Below are positions 47,188-55,880 of a DNA stretch of 64,000 nucleotides, in pieces. The DNA is from an uncultured Bacteroides sp. (GTDB lineage Bacteria; Bacteroidota; Bacteroidia; Bacteroidales; Bacteroidaceae). A program made the position numbers and the translations under genes. A model generated the notes under the pieces. That model saw nothing but the letters and a program-made list of their open reading frames with translations. It was not told where the DNA came from and did no database searches. The DNA is taken from the NCBI GenBank assembly GCA_949294185.1, contig CASFGA010000004.1:186001-250000 (forward strand). Direction: 5' to 3'. Each line of letters opens with the position of its first letter. Position 1 is the stretch's first letter.

Positions 47188-47290
47188 AGGAATGTTGTCG
47201 GATTTATGTGCAGAATGAGGAAAAACATAGGGAGGAAATCCTTTTTTCTCGGATGAAAAAACTTTTTTCCGGCATCCCGTGGCTTTTGGC

Positions 47291-48766
47291 TCAGCATGAA
47301 ATTTTTTTCCTTTCCGTTCCTCCGTTTCCGATACTGAGCAGCATCAGTCCGCCGAATGTCAGCAGTCCGTTCACCATCAGCATTTCATAACCGAATTGAT
47401 AGCCGGCAGCCGCGTACACAGCCCTGTCGGCCAGATAGCAGATTACGGGAGAAGCTACGGCTATGTAAGGGACAAAGCGGTCTCGCGGTTGCTTTCGGGT
47501 GAACAACCCGAAACAAAACAGTCCCAGCAACGGGCCATAAGTGTAGGATGCCAATATATAAATGGTGTCGATTACGCTTTGGCTGCCGATTGCCTCGAAC
47601 ACGACCATGCACGACACGAACACAATGGAGATAAACAGATGGGAAAGCTTGCGGATGCGCTGCGCTTTCCGCTCGGGATACCTGTCAATGTTCAGCAGGT
47701 CGATGCAGAAACTTGTGGTGAGGGCGGCGAGAGCAGAGTCTGCACTTGAGAAGGCAGCCGCTATGATGCCGATGGTGAACAGGATGAGGACGGGATATCC
47801 CAGGTTTCCCCCGGCTGCGAACATCGGCAGTATGTCATCCCCTTTTTCCGGTACGGCCAGATTCAGCTGCGAAGCCACAATCAGCAGCAGAATGCCCAAT
47901 ACAAGAAACAGCAGATTGACCGGGACGAATGAAACGCCATAGCAATACATGTTTTTCTGGGCTTCCTTCAGGTTGCGGCACGACAGGTTTTTCTGCATCA
48001 TGTCCTGGTCAAGGCCGGTCATGACTATTGTAATGAAGATTCCGCTGAAGAACTGCTTGAAGAAGTTCTGCTTGGAATGCCAGTCATCGAACACGAAAAT
48101 GCGGCTGTGCTCGTTTTGGACGACGAGCTTTATTGTTTCTTTCACGTCCGTTCCCAGTATGTCCGTTATCTGATAAAGGATTAGTCCCAGCGCGGCCAAC
48201 AGGCAAAGAGTCTGCAGACTGTCAGTCCAAACGATGGTTCGTATGCCGCTGCGGCGCGTATAGAGCCATATCAGCACCACTGTGCCGGCGGCAGTGGCCA
48301 CAAAGGGCACGTGATAAGCATCGAATACATAGTGTTGCAGAATCAGGCATACCAGATACAGACGCGCGGCTGCACCCAACAGTTTTGAGATAAGGAAGAA
48401 TGAAGCGCCGGTTTTGTACGAGTGCAGCCCGATTCGTTTCCCTAAGTAAGTATAGATGGAGATAAGGTTCAATCTGTAATAGAGCGGGAGCAAAACGTGG
48501 GCGATAATGAGATAACCCACCGCAAACCCGAGGCAAGTCTGCATGTAGGTCATGTCAATGCTGCCTACCATACCGGGAACGGATACAAATGTCACTCCCG
48601 AAAGCGAGGCTCCTATCATTCCGAAAGAGACTATGTACCACGGAGACTGGCGATTCCCCCGGAAAAAAGCGTCATTGTCCGTATGTCGGCAGGCTGTCAG
48701 TCTGGCAACAAACAGCAGAAGCCCGAAATACAGAAATATGGTAAGAAGAATAAAAAAGCCGTTCAT
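47291..48766 (-). CDS. Sodium:solute symporter family protein
   Basis: The 491-residue protein is an SSS-family transporter with about 13 helices. Family signs include [32 protein letters not shown] at about 36-67, a [13 protein letters not shown] segment near 258, and [18 protein letters not shown] near 345, whose serines belong to the second sodium site. Related members carry sugars, sialic acid, proline or nucleosides; the substrate here is not predictable. It is divergent from recR. Confidence 0.9.
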   Translation of the reverse strand: MNGFFILLTIFLYFGLLLFVARLTACRHTDNDAFFRGNRQSPWYIVSFGMIGASLSGVTFVSVPGMVGSIDMTYMQTCLGFAVGYLIIAHVLLPLYYRLNLISIYTYLGKRIGLHSYKTGASFFLISKLLGAAARLYLVCLILQHYVFDAYHVPFVATAAGTVVLIWLYTRRSGIRTIVWTDSLQTLCLLAALGLILYQITDILGTDVKETIKLVVQNEHSRIFVFDDWHSKQNFFKQFFSGIFITIVMTGLDQDMMQKNLSCRNLKEAQKNMYCYGVSFVPVNLLFLVLGILLLIVASQLNLAVPEKGDDILPMFAAGGNLGYPVLILFTIGIIAAAFSSADSALAALTTSFCIDLLNIDRYPERKAQRIRKLSHLFISIVFVSCMVVFEAIGSQSVIDTIYILASYTYGPLLGLFCFGLFTRKQPRDRFVPYIAVASPVICYLADRAVYAAAGYQFGYEMLMVNGLLTFGGLMLLSIGNGGTERKKISC

Positions 48767-48785
48767 GATAATTTTTTTGGATGCG

Positions 48786-48793
48786 CAAAGATA
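48786..48793 (-). promoter_or_regulatory. Promoter -7 element for the symporter
   Basis: On the minus strand TATCTTTG lies 19 bases before the symporter ATG. It is 13 bases from the recR -7 element on the other strand. Confidence 0.5.
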
Positions 48794-48806
48794 TACAGAA
48801 TTTTAG

Positions 48807-48814
48807 TATTTTTG
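48807..48814 (+). promoter_or_regulatory. Promoter -7 element for recR
   Basis: TATTTTTG lies 30 bases before ATG 48845. No TTTG at the right distance is seen. The two divergent -7 elements here would compete for polymerase. Confidence 0.45.
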
Positions 48815-48844
48815 CCCTCCGAACAGATTTAAGTGGAAAAAGAA

Positions 48845-49462
48845 ATGAATCAGCAATATCCGTCAGCATTGTTGGAGAAAGCGGTGGGAGAGTTTGCGAA
48901 ACTTCCCGGCATCGGGCGTAAAACGGCCATGAGACTGGTATTACATCTGCTGCGTCAGGATACGGAAACGGTGGAAGCATTCGGCAATGCGATGATAACA
49001 TTGAAGCATGAAGTCAAGTACTGCAAGGTTTGTCACAATATATCCGATTCGGATGTGTGCTGCATCTGCTCTAATCCGGCGCGGGATACATCCGTTGTCT
49101 GTGTTGTAGAGAATATCCGCGATGTGATGGCAGTGGAAAACACTCAGCAGTTCAGGGGACTGTATCACGTTTTAGGCGGCGTAATTTCTCCGATGGACGG
49201 CATCGGCCCTTCTGACTTGCAGATAGACAGCCTGGTGGAGCGTGTAAAAGCCGGGGGGATAAGGGAAGTCATCCTGGCATTGAGTTCAACGATGGAGGGG
49301 GACACGACAAATTTTTATATTTTCCGGAAGCTAAGCGGCTTTGATGTGAAGCTTACCGTTATAGCCCGGGGCATTTCAATCGGTGATGAACTGGAGTATA
49401 CGGATGAGGTGACATTGGGACGCTCGATTGTAAACCGTATAGTCTTTACGGGGAATGTTTGA
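48845..49462 (+). CDS. recR: Recombination protein RecR
   Basis: RecR works with RecO and RecF to load RecA at gaps. I start at ATG 48845 (205 residues, [14 protein letters not shown]); a GTG 12 bases upstream is also possible. The protein has an N-terminal HhH ([12 protein letters not shown]), a C4 zinc motif (CKVC, then CCICSNP), and a Toprim domain with [12 protein letters not shown]. The length fits the family. Confidence 0.96.
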   Translation: MNQQYPSALLEKAVGEFAKLPGIGRKTAMRLVLHLLRQDTETVEAFGNAMITLKHEVKYCKVCHNISDSDVCCICSNPARDTSVVCVVENIRDVMAVENTQQFRGLYHVLGGVISPMDGIGPSDLQIDSLVERVKAGGIREVILALSSTMEGDTTNFYIFRKLSGFDVKLTVIARGISIGDELEYTDEVTLGRSIVNRIVFTGNV

Positions 49463-49485
49463 TATGTAAATAATAGAAAGCAAAA

Positions 49486-49947
49486 ATGATGGAAAAAAAG
49501 ATTGACCGGCTGTTATGGCACCTGAAGATGGAGTATTCGCTGATGTGGATATTGGTATTGGCAACAGTCGTTCTCTATGAATCGGATGTCATACCGCAAG
49601 GAATGTGGGTAGATGATGCACGTTTGGCCTATCTCATGCAGGTCTTGGGAATATTGATGACGGTAGGGGTGATACCGTTGTCCGTCTATATGTTCAAGGT
49701 CATATTGACCCACCGCATTAGGCGGCTTTCTCTGCTGGAAGCATTAAAAAGTTACCGTCGTTGGAGCGAAGCGCGTTTGATCTTGTTGCTGATTCCGCTT
49801 TTGTTTGATGTGTTTATATATTACAGTATCCTGGATACGGCCGGATTGTTGTGTGCAGCCATGATGATACTGGCATCGCTGTTTTGTGTTCCGAGCCGCA
49901 GTCGTTTGTTGTCTGAACTCGATTTGAAAACTACGGAAAATATCTGA
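49486..49947 (+). CDS. Hypothetical four-helix membrane protein
   Basis: The 153-residue protein has four hydrophobic segments (about 16-31, 49-70, 96-110 and 117-135) and short basic loops (HRIRRL, RRWSEAR). I do not recognise the family. It starts 24 bases after recR and ends four bases before the next acetyltransferase gene, so it probably shares their transcript. No catalytic motif is visible. Confidence 0.7.
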   Translation: MMEKKIDRLLWHLKMEYSLMWILVLATVVLYESDVIPQGMWVDDARLAYLMQVLGILMTVGVIPLSVYMFKVILTHRIRRLSLLEALKSYRRWSEARLILLLIPLLFDVFIYYSILDTAGLLCAAMMILASLFCVPSRSRLLSELDLKTTENI

Positions 49948-49950
49948 TTT

Positions 49951-50475
49951 ATGAAAGACTGGATTGATGGAATAGTCTTGCGCGCTCCTGAGCCTGAAGA
50001 TTTGGAGAATATGCTTCTCTTTGAAAACGACAGGAATCTGTGGCCTGACAGCAATGCGACAGGGCCTTATTCTCGTTATCAGCTGACGAAATACCTGTCG
50101 GAAGTGCAGAATGATGTGTTTGCCGACCGCCAGCTGCGTCTGATGATAGATCATAAAGATAAGGGGGTATTGGGAATCATTGATCTTTGCACGTTCGACC
50201 CCCGCCATAACCGGGCTGAAGTGGGTATCGTCATAAGGCAGGAGATGCGCGGGAAAGGCATTGCCCGCAGATCACTGGAGCTGCTTGAGTCTCATTGCTT
50301 CAGACTGCTAGGGATTCATCAGCTCTATGCCTATGTTCGGAAAGACAATACTCCCTGCATGCGGCTGTTTCTTTCAGCCGGATACAGGGAATGCGGATGC
50401 CTGCATGAGTGGTTCCGCATCGGAAACCGGTATCATGATGTGTGTCTGCTCCAGAAGTTCAATCCTTTCAGTTAA
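49951..50475 (+). CDS. GNAT-family N-acetyltransferase (RimJ-like)
   Basis: The 174-residue protein has the RimJ/SpeG-like GNAT pattern: LRAPEPEDLENMLLFEND at the N terminus, GIIDLCTFDPRHNRAEVGIVIRQE in the centre, and the acetyl-CoA loop RGKGIARRSLELL at about 91-103, followed by YAYVRKDNTPCMRLFLSAGY. The substrate is unknown. Its 3' end overlaps the convergent YqgE gene by eight bases. Confidence 0.88.
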   Translation: MKDWIDGIVLRAPEPEDLENMLLFENDRNLWPDSNATGPYSRYQLTKYLSEVQNDVFADRQLRLMIDHKDKGVLGIIDLCTFDPRHNRAEVGIVIRQEMRGKGIARRSLELLESHCFRLLGIHQLYAYVRKDNTPCMRLFLSAGYRECGCLHEWFRIGNRYHDVCLLQKFNPFS

Positions 50476-51061
50476 GCGAAGGGAACTGCGGATACTTTGC
50501 CCACAGACGGTAGGGGTTGCCCAAATCATTCATGCAGTTTTTCCAAAAGTTGACGGGTTGGCTCTTCAGAAAGTTTAAAGGGTTGCTTTGACCGACAATC
50601 CATGAGTCTTCTTCTATTTCCTGCTGCAGTTGGCCGTATTCCCACCCTGAATATCCGGCGAAGAAACGGATATGTCCTTCCACAGGCCGCCCGTCGAGGA
50701 TATATTTCTTTATATATTCAAAATCTCCGTTCAGGTAAAGTCCATATCCCAAAGGTATGGTTCCGTCTAAAGAACTTAGAGTATGGATGAAGAACAGGTT
50801 GTTTCTTTCCATTGGGCCTCCTGAAAAGACAGGAATTGCAGCTGCATCTTGTAAGTCCGGTATCATCATGTTCAGAGTATACCGGGTGTTTAACCGTTTG
50901 TTCATGATTAGTCCTACACTTCCATCAGAATCATGTGCAACCATCAGAATAACCGAACGGGTAAAGTGATAATTGTGAAGTAACGGAGAAGCGATAAGAA
51001 TACTTCCTTCGTGAATGGGGAGTATCTTGTTGGATTTTACATGAAAAATACGCATATCCAT
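50468..51061 (-). CDS. YqgE/AlgH family protein
   Basis: The 197-residue protein matches the UPF0301 YqgE/AlgH family: ILIASPLLHNYHFTRSVILMVAHD, then GSVGLIMNKRL, and FFAGYSGWEYGQLQQEIEEDSWIV. The family has a compact alpha/beta fold and no proven biochemical function; AlgH in Pseudomonas was linked to alginate regulation. It is a single minus-strand gene that converges on the GNAT gene without a terminator between them. Confidence 0.9.
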   Translation of the reverse strand: MDMRIFHVKSNKILPIHEGSILIASPLLHNYHFTRSVILMVAHDSDGSVGLIMNKRLNTRYTLNMMIPDLQDAAAIPVFSGGPMERNNLFFIHTLSSLDGTIPLGYGLYLNGDFEYIKKYILDGRPVEGHIRFFAGYSGWEYGQLQQEIEEDSWIVGQSNPLNFLKSQPVNFWKNCMNDLGNPYRLWAKYPQFPSLN

Positions 51062-51238
51062 AGTGCTTCATCTTTAAAGAATTTCCTAAGTTACTTAATA
51101 TTATTGGAATAAAAAAGCAATGTCTTGTTTTTTTCTGTTTTATTTTAGCTGAAGATGAAACGAACAAACCGTTTTGTGTGTTGTTATTATGGTAAACGGC
51201 AGCATAAGCTGTCGGTAATTAAATAACAATATACGATT

Positions 51239-52201
51239 ATGAAAAAAACAGTTGTTGGGATGCTCGGCTTGCTGCTCATCTTTTCTGCCTGCCACAAGGA
51301 AGAAGACATATATGAAAGAAGGAACGCAGACGAACTTGTTAGTCCGGCTTTGACTATGCGGATGTTTGAGAATTTTGAGATGAAGTCTTTCTCTGGTATT
51401 GTAGAGGTATATCCCTGTGACGCCGGAAGCTCGGTTTATTATGGCAATTATGTAAACAACAGACTGTCGGAGTTCAACGGTCAGTATACGATAGTGGAAG
51501 GTCAGGTTGCAGGGCAGTATAACCGCAATCTGAAGCTTCCGGTTGGGAAGTATAATATGGTTTATTGGGGAACTCCCAAGTATGATTATCCGATTTTTGA
51601 TGCGCCTGCCATAATTCATCCGGGATTCAAACGAGATATTGACTTGGCAAAACTTTTTTTTGGTCTGAGGAAAAATCTGAATGATACTACCTATATGCCG
51701 ACTTATGACCTGGTATATGGAGTGAAAGAGGCGGTGATAGGAACGGAAGACCTGCAGGTTTCGCTGAACCGCGTGGTTGCGGGGATCAGTCTGGTCGTGA
51801 AAAAGAAAGACGGAACCCCTTTCAGTGAAAGCGTTGCAAGTGTAAAGGCGCAGATAATCGGGATTGCCGAGCGCTTGAACTTCTATACTGCGGAACCGGA
51901 GAATATGACAAAAACCGTTCAGTTTGACTTGACGGCATCGGAAGACAGGTTGACAATGTCAAATCCCACGGTGATGGTTTTTCCTTCTTCTCCTAATCCG
52001 ATATTGAAACTCTTTGTCACGCTGAAAGACGGCTCGGTATATCAGGTTTCTCAACCGCTTCAGAGTTCGTTGGCAGCCAATACCCATCTGACACTGGATA
52101 TTGTGATAGAAAAAATCTTTGCTGATGAAGATTCGGGAAACTTCACGATAAACGACTGGAATGAAACCAACGAAACGATAGACTTCTCTGCCATAGGATA
52201 A
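51239..52201 (+). CDS. FimB/Mfa2-like outer-membrane lipoprotein
   Basis: The 320-residue protein has a lipoprotein signal peptide with lipobox FSAC (C19). The beta-rich body resembles the FimB/Mfa2 fimbrillin-anchor and fimbrillin-like families of Bacteroidales: LKLPVGKYNMVYWG, DLVYGVKEAVIGT, LNRVVAGISLVVKKKDG and a C-terminal THLTLDIVIEK, then DWNE. No major fimbrillin gene lies beside it, so it may be a solitary member acting in cell-surface adhesion. The assignment to FimB/Mfa2 rather than a neighbouring fold family is moderate. Confidence 0.65.
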   Translation: MKKTVVGMLGLLLIFSACHKEEDIYERRNADELVSPALTMRMFENFEMKSFSGIVEVYPCDAGSSVYYGNYVNNRLSEFNGQYTIVEGQVAGQYNRNLKLPVGKYNMVYWGTPKYDYPIFDAPAIIHPGFKRDIDLAKLFFGLRKNLNDTTYMPTYDLVYGVKEAVIGTEDLQVSLNRVVAGISLVVKKKDGTPFSESVASVKAQIIGIAERLNFYTAEPENMTKTVQFDLTASEDRLTMSNPTVMVFPSSPNPILKLFVTLKDGSVYQVSQPLQSSLAANTHLTLDIVIEKIFADEDSGNFTINDWNETNETIDFSAIG

Positions 52202-52242
52202 AGAAAGCGACTGACAAGGCAGCATTTGAAGCTGTTTTATGG

Positions 52243-52281
52243 AATCGGCAATAAGTCTTGACAGATTTATTGCTGATTTTT
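52243..52281 (+). terminator. Intrinsic terminator after the FimB-like gene
   Basis: A 12-base stem with one mismatch (AATCGGCAATAA with TTATTGCTGATT), a 12-base loop and a T-rich end. It separates this gene from the lipid cluster. Confidence 0.75.
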
Positions 52282-52363
52282 AATGAAGGATGGTTCTTAT
52301 TGGCCAATAATATTCTGTATTTCCGGAAAAATATCCTATAGGTTGTTTTTGCTTTTTTGCAAT

Positions 52364-52393
52364 TTTGCGCTAATTAAATCATTTGTATTTTTG
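52364..52393 (+). promoter_or_regulatory. Promoter for the lipid cluster
   Basis: TTTG (52364-52367), 18 bases, TATTTTTG (52386-52393). The ATG at 52402 comes only eight bases after the -7 element, so the message would be leaderless or nearly so. Confidence 0.6.
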
Positions 52394-52401
52394 CTTCCGA
52401 T

Positions 52402-53538
52402 ATGAATAATATTAGTATAAAAAAAGTTGAAACGAAGCGTGAACTGGACGATTTCGTGACATTTGCCGACCGACTGTATGCGGATTGTCCATATTATGTA
52501 CCGGATTTGCATGTGGATATTCGCGAAACATTTGATCCCCGGAAAAATCCCGGCCTGGAATTTTCGGATATTCAGCCTTTCATCGCATACGACAAAGGAG
52601 GAAATGTTGTCGGCCGAATAGCGGGAATCATCAATCGCCGGGCAAATGAAAAGTGGCATACGCGGAATGTCAGGTTTGGCTTTATAGAATTTGTGGATGA
52701 CCCGGATGTTTCGGCGGCTTTATTGGGAGCCGTGGAAGAATGGGGAAGGAAACAGGGCATGGACTGCATTCAAGGGCCGATGGGAATCTTCGATTTCGAC
52801 AAGGAAGGCATGTTGGTGGAAGATTTTGACCAGATGGGCTCGATGATTACCATATATAATTATCCCTATTATCCTAAGCATCTGGAAGCTTTGGGATATG
52901 AGAAAGAGGTCGATTGGATACAGATTCGTATCGATGTTCCTAAGGAGATTCCTCCTAAATATGAGAGGGTAGCCAAATTATCAGAAGAGTTGTTCGGGCT
53001 TCGCGTCCGCAAATTGAGCAATGCGGATGTTTATAAAAAAGGATATGGCAGGAAGGTTTTCCAGTTATTGAACGAGGCTTACTCTCCTTTGTTCGGCTAC
53101 ACAGAGATGTCTGACCGGCAGATAGATTCGTATGTAAAGCGGTATCTGCCACTGATTGACAAGCAATTGCTGCCGGTTATAGAGAATGAAAAAGGAGAAC
53201 TGATAGGAGTTGCGATTACGATGGGCAGCTTGTCGCATGCGTTGCGCAAGACCAAGGGAAAGCTTTTCCCGTTTGGATGGTATCATTTGCTTCGGGCATT
53301 GAAATGGAAACATGAGGATAAAGCGGAACTTTTGTTGATTGCAGTCCGTCCGGACTATCAGGGATTAGGAGTAAATGCCTTGTTCTTTAATGATTTGATA
53401 CCTATATATAATAAATGTGATTACAAGTGGGCGGAGACGGGGCCGCAATTGGAAAGCAATATGAAGGAATTGTCGCAGTGGAAACCTTTGCATCCAACTT
53501 TTGTAAAGAGAAGACGCTGCTATAAAAAGAACTTATGA
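52402..53538 (+). CDS. Large GNAT-fold acyltransferase at the head of the lipid cluster
   Basis: The 378-residue protein has a GNAT-like fold duplicated or extended: an N-terminal half with ADCPYYVPDLHVDIRETFDP and PFIAYDKGGNVVGRIAGIIN, a middle GPMGIFDFDKEGMLVEDFD segment, and a C-terminal half with the acyl-CoA loop VRPDYQGLGVNALF near 317-330. Its size exceeds a simple acetyltransferase. The ketosynthase gene follows by 13 bases. A long-chain N-acyltransferase role is plausible, since the ceramide synthase reported in Caulobacter also has a GNAT fold, but this is a hypothesis based on fold and neighbours. Confidence 0.75.
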   Translation: MNNISIKKVETKRELDDFVTFADRLYADCPYYVPDLHVDIRETFDPRKNPGLEFSDIQPFIAYDKGGNVVGRIAGIINRRANEKWHTRNVRFGFIEFVDDPDVSAALLGAVEEWGRKQGMDCIQGPMGIFDFDKEGMLVEDFDQMGSMITIYNYPYYPKHLEALGYEKEVDWIQIRIDVPKEIPPKYERVAKLSEELFGLRVRKLSNADVYKKGYGRKVFQLLNEAYSPLFGYTEMSDRQIDSYVKRYLPLIDKQLLPVIENEKGELIGVAITMGSLSHALRKTKGKLFPFGWYHLLRALKWKHEDKAELLLIAVRPDYQGLGVNALFFNDLIPIYNKCDYKWAETGPQLESNMKELSQWKPLHPTFVKRRRCYKKNL

Positions 53539-53551
53539 AAGGAAAGAAGTT

Positions 53552-54772
53552 ATGGAGAAAAGAGTTGTGATAACAGGCATGGGAATCTGGTCGTGCCTGG
53601 GTAAAACACTTGAAGAAGTACGTGATTCGCTATATACCGGCAGAAGCGGCATAGTTTTCAGTCAGGAGCGTAAGGATGCCGGATTCCGTTCCGCATTGTG
53701 CGCCCATATAGAACATCCTGACTTGAAGCCGTTCGTATCACGTAATCTAAGGCAATTCATGCCGGAAGAAGCTCAGTATGCCTATATGGCTACGCGATCG
53801 GCACTTGAGCATGCCAGACTGGATCAGGATTATATAGACACTCATGAAGTGGGAATTATCTATGGCAATGATTCGGTGGCTGAAGCTACCATGCATGCTC
53901 TTGACAAATTCCGGGATTTCAAGGATACGGCAGCTTGTGGAAGCGGTGCTATTTTCCAGTCGATGAATTCAACGGTGACGATGAATCTGGCCTGCCTGTT
54001 CAGATTGCGGGGGATTAGCCTGACGGCATCGGCGGCATGTGCTTCCGGATCTCAGGCAATCGGCTTGGGAGCTTTGCTCATCCGCAATGGATTGCAGGAC
54101 TGCATCGTGTGTGGTGGTGCTCAAGAAGCCAACATGTATAGCGTGGCGGCATTCGACGGCATTCAGTCTTTTTCCGTTCGTGAGGATGAACCGGAGAAAG
54201 CAAGCCGTCCGTTCGACCGGGATCGCGATGGACTGGTGCCCGGAGGCGGCGCTGCAACAGTGATATTGGAAAGCTATGAGCATGCGGTGAAAAGGGGAGC
54301 TCCGATTTTGGCCGAAGTCATAAGCTGGGGATTCTCAAGCAACGGAGACCATATATCAACGCCAAATGTGGCCGGGCCTGCCCGTTCGCTGGAATTGTGC
54401 CTGTCAAACAGCGGCATCAAGGCGGAAGATATTGGTTATATCAATGCTCATGCCACTTCTACGCGCATCGGCGACAGCCGTGAAGCATTGGCTATCGCTG
54501 AAGTCTTTGGAGAAAGCAGGGTTCCCGTAACTTCTACAAAGAGCCAGACCGGACATGAGATGTGGATGGCAGGGGCAAGCGAAATCATCTATTCCATACT
54601 GATGATGAAGAACGGCTTCATTGCCGGAAACATCAACTTTGAAAATCCGGACGAGGATACGGCCCGCATAAATATCTTGCCGGAAACCCGCGAGATACAC
54701 TTTGATATGTTTCTTTCGAATTCTTTCGGATTCGGAGGAACCAATTCCACAATTATCGTAAAGAATCTATAA
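53552..54772 (+). CDS. Beta-ketoacyl-ACP synthase of the FabF type
   Basis: This enzyme extends an acyl chain by two carbons from malonyl-ACP. The 406-residue thiolase fold has a complete triad: C163 (in SAACASGS), H300 (in NAHATST) and H335 (in TGHEMWMAG), with K330. The end SNSFGFGGTNSTII is intact. It is not a chain-length-factor type, since C163 is retained. Position before ACP, dehydratase-like and ketoreductase genes indicates a dedicated pathway rather than housekeeping fatty-acid synthesis. Confidence 0.92.
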   Translation: MEKRVVITGMGIWSCLGKTLEEVRDSLYTGRSGIVFSQERKDAGFRSALCAHIEHPDLKPFVSRNLRQFMPEEAQYAYMATRSALEHARLDQDYIDTHEVGIIYGNDSVAEATMHALDKFRDFKDTAACGSGAIFQSMNSTVTMNLACLFRLRGISLTASAACASGSQAIGLGALLIRNGLQDCIVCGGAQEANMYSVAAFDGIQSFSVREDEPEKASRPFDRDRDGLVPGGGAATVILESYEHAVKRGAPILAEVISWGFSSNGDHISTPNVAGPARSLELCLSNSGIKAEDIGYINAHATSTRIGDSREALAIAEVFGESRVPVTSTKSQTGHEMWMAGASEIIYSILMMKNGFIAGNINFENPDEDTARINILPETREIHFDMFLSNSFGFGGTNSTIIVKNL

Positions 54773-54798
54773 TCTAATTTTTTAATAAACCATATTTT

Positions 54799-55044
54799 AT
54801 GACACGCGAAGAAATAGTAGAAAAAGTAAACTCATTATTGTCGGAAGAATTTGAGGTGGAGGCAGAAGTATTTACTCCGGAAGCCAATGTGAAGGAGACA
54901 CTGTCTCTGGATAGTCTTAGTCTGGTAGATCTTGTGGCGATTATCCAGCAGACTTACAAGATTAAGATTCCTGTTTCAGACTTGCGGGAAATCAAGACCT
55001 TCAATAATCTTTACGATTATATAGAGTCACATTTGCCGGCATGA
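54799..55044 (+). CDS. Acyl carrier protein
   Basis: The 81-residue protein is a stand-alone ACP. The phosphopantetheine attachment site is S39 in LDSLSLVDLV. It is acidic in the first half, as usual, with a YKIKIPVSDLREIKTFNNLYDYI ending typical of specialised ACPs. Its stop overlaps the next start by four bases (ATGA). A dedicated ACP beside a ketosynthase points to a separate acyl pathway. Confidence 0.92.
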   Translation: MTREEIVEKVNSLLSEEFEVEAEVFTPEANVKETLSLDSLSLVDLVAIIQQTYKIKIPVSDLREIKTFNNLYDYIESHLPA

Positions 55045-55472
55045 CAGGGATAGGTGGAGATATCACGGCGCTGATTCCGCAGCGTGCCCCGATCATAATG
55101 GTCGACAGACTGGAGTGTGTGGAAGACGGCAAGGCGGCAACGAGCTTTATGGTCAGGCCGGACAATTATTTTGTCGGCGCAGGAGGACAATCGCTTGCAG
55201 AAGCGGGTGTGATAGAGCATATTGCCCAGTCGGCTTCTGCCTTTTCCGGGTATAAGGCGCGTATGGCAGGAGCCTCGGATGCCCCTGTGGGATATATCGG
55301 TGAAGTGAAGAATTTTCATTGTTGGCGCTGTCCCCGGGTGAACGAGGTCTTGCATACTGTCATTACGATGGGGGCGGAGCTGGAAGGCATTACTGTCATA
55401 AAAGGAGAAACCTTTGTCGGCGATGAGCTTATTGCCGATGTACAGATGAAAATCTTTGTAAAGCCACAATAA
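55041..55472 (+). CDS. Hotdog-fold dehydratase-like protein (ApeP type)
   Basis: The 143-residue protein resembles 3-hydroxyacyl-ACP dehydratases, most like the ApeP group of aryl polyene clusters: LIPQRAPIIMVDRL, then an AEAGVIEHIAQSASAFSGYKA central helix with E59 and Q63. The GHFPxxP histidine loop of FabZ is missing; the equivalent stretch reads NYFVGAGGQ. Activity may therefore need a partner subunit, and the next gene does have the histidine loop. Translation is coupled to the ACP by an ATGA overlap. Confidence 0.8.
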   Translation: MTGIGGDITALIPQRAPIIMVDRLECVEDGKAATSFMVRPDNYFVGAGGQSLAEAGVIEHIAQSASAFSGYKARMAGASDAPVGYIGEVKNFHCWRCPRVNEVLHTVITMGAELEGITVIKGETFVGDELIADVQMKIFVKPQ

Positions 55473-55483
55473 TACAATGTGCG

Positions 55484-55852
55484 ATGTTGCTTGAGAACAG
55501 ATATTACAGAATTACCGGCAGAAAGACAGAAGGACAGGATACGGTGTTCCGCATCGTCCTTTTGTCCGACTGTGAGGTATATCAGGGACATTTCCCCGGC
55601 AATCCCGTATGTCCGGGTGTCTGCAATATTGAAACCGTTAAGGAATGTGCGGAGATATTGACCGGCAAAAGCTTGTTTATGGGATTTATAAAGCAGTGCC
55701 GTCTGACGGCGGTTGCTTCGCCCGACATTTGTCCGTGGGTAAACATACGGATGAACTGTTCTCCGGTGGAAGACGGATTTGCCGTTACGGCGAGGATATC
55801 GGACGATGAAAGAGTTTATATGGAATATAAAGGAGTGATGAAGGTGGTCTGA
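55484..55852 (+). CDS. Hotdog-fold dehydratase (FabZ/ApeI type)
   Basis: The 122-residue protein has the FabZ catalytic loop GHFPGNPVCPGV with H36 and the helix glutamate E50. It is shorter than FabZ and resembles ApeI, the second dehydratase or thioesterase of aryl polyene clusters. It lies 11 bases after the ApeP-like gene. Together they may form a mixed dehydratase that removes water from 3-hydroxyacyl-ACP. Confidence 0.82.
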   Translation: MLLENRYYRITGRKTEGQDTVFRIVLLSDCEVYQGHFPGNPVCPGVCNIETVKECAEILTGKSLFMGFIKQCRLTAVASPDICPWVNIRMNCSPVEDGFAVTARISDDERVYMEYKGVMKVV

Positions 55853-55880
55853 CAGCCGCGTGTAATCGGAATCTCGAGAG

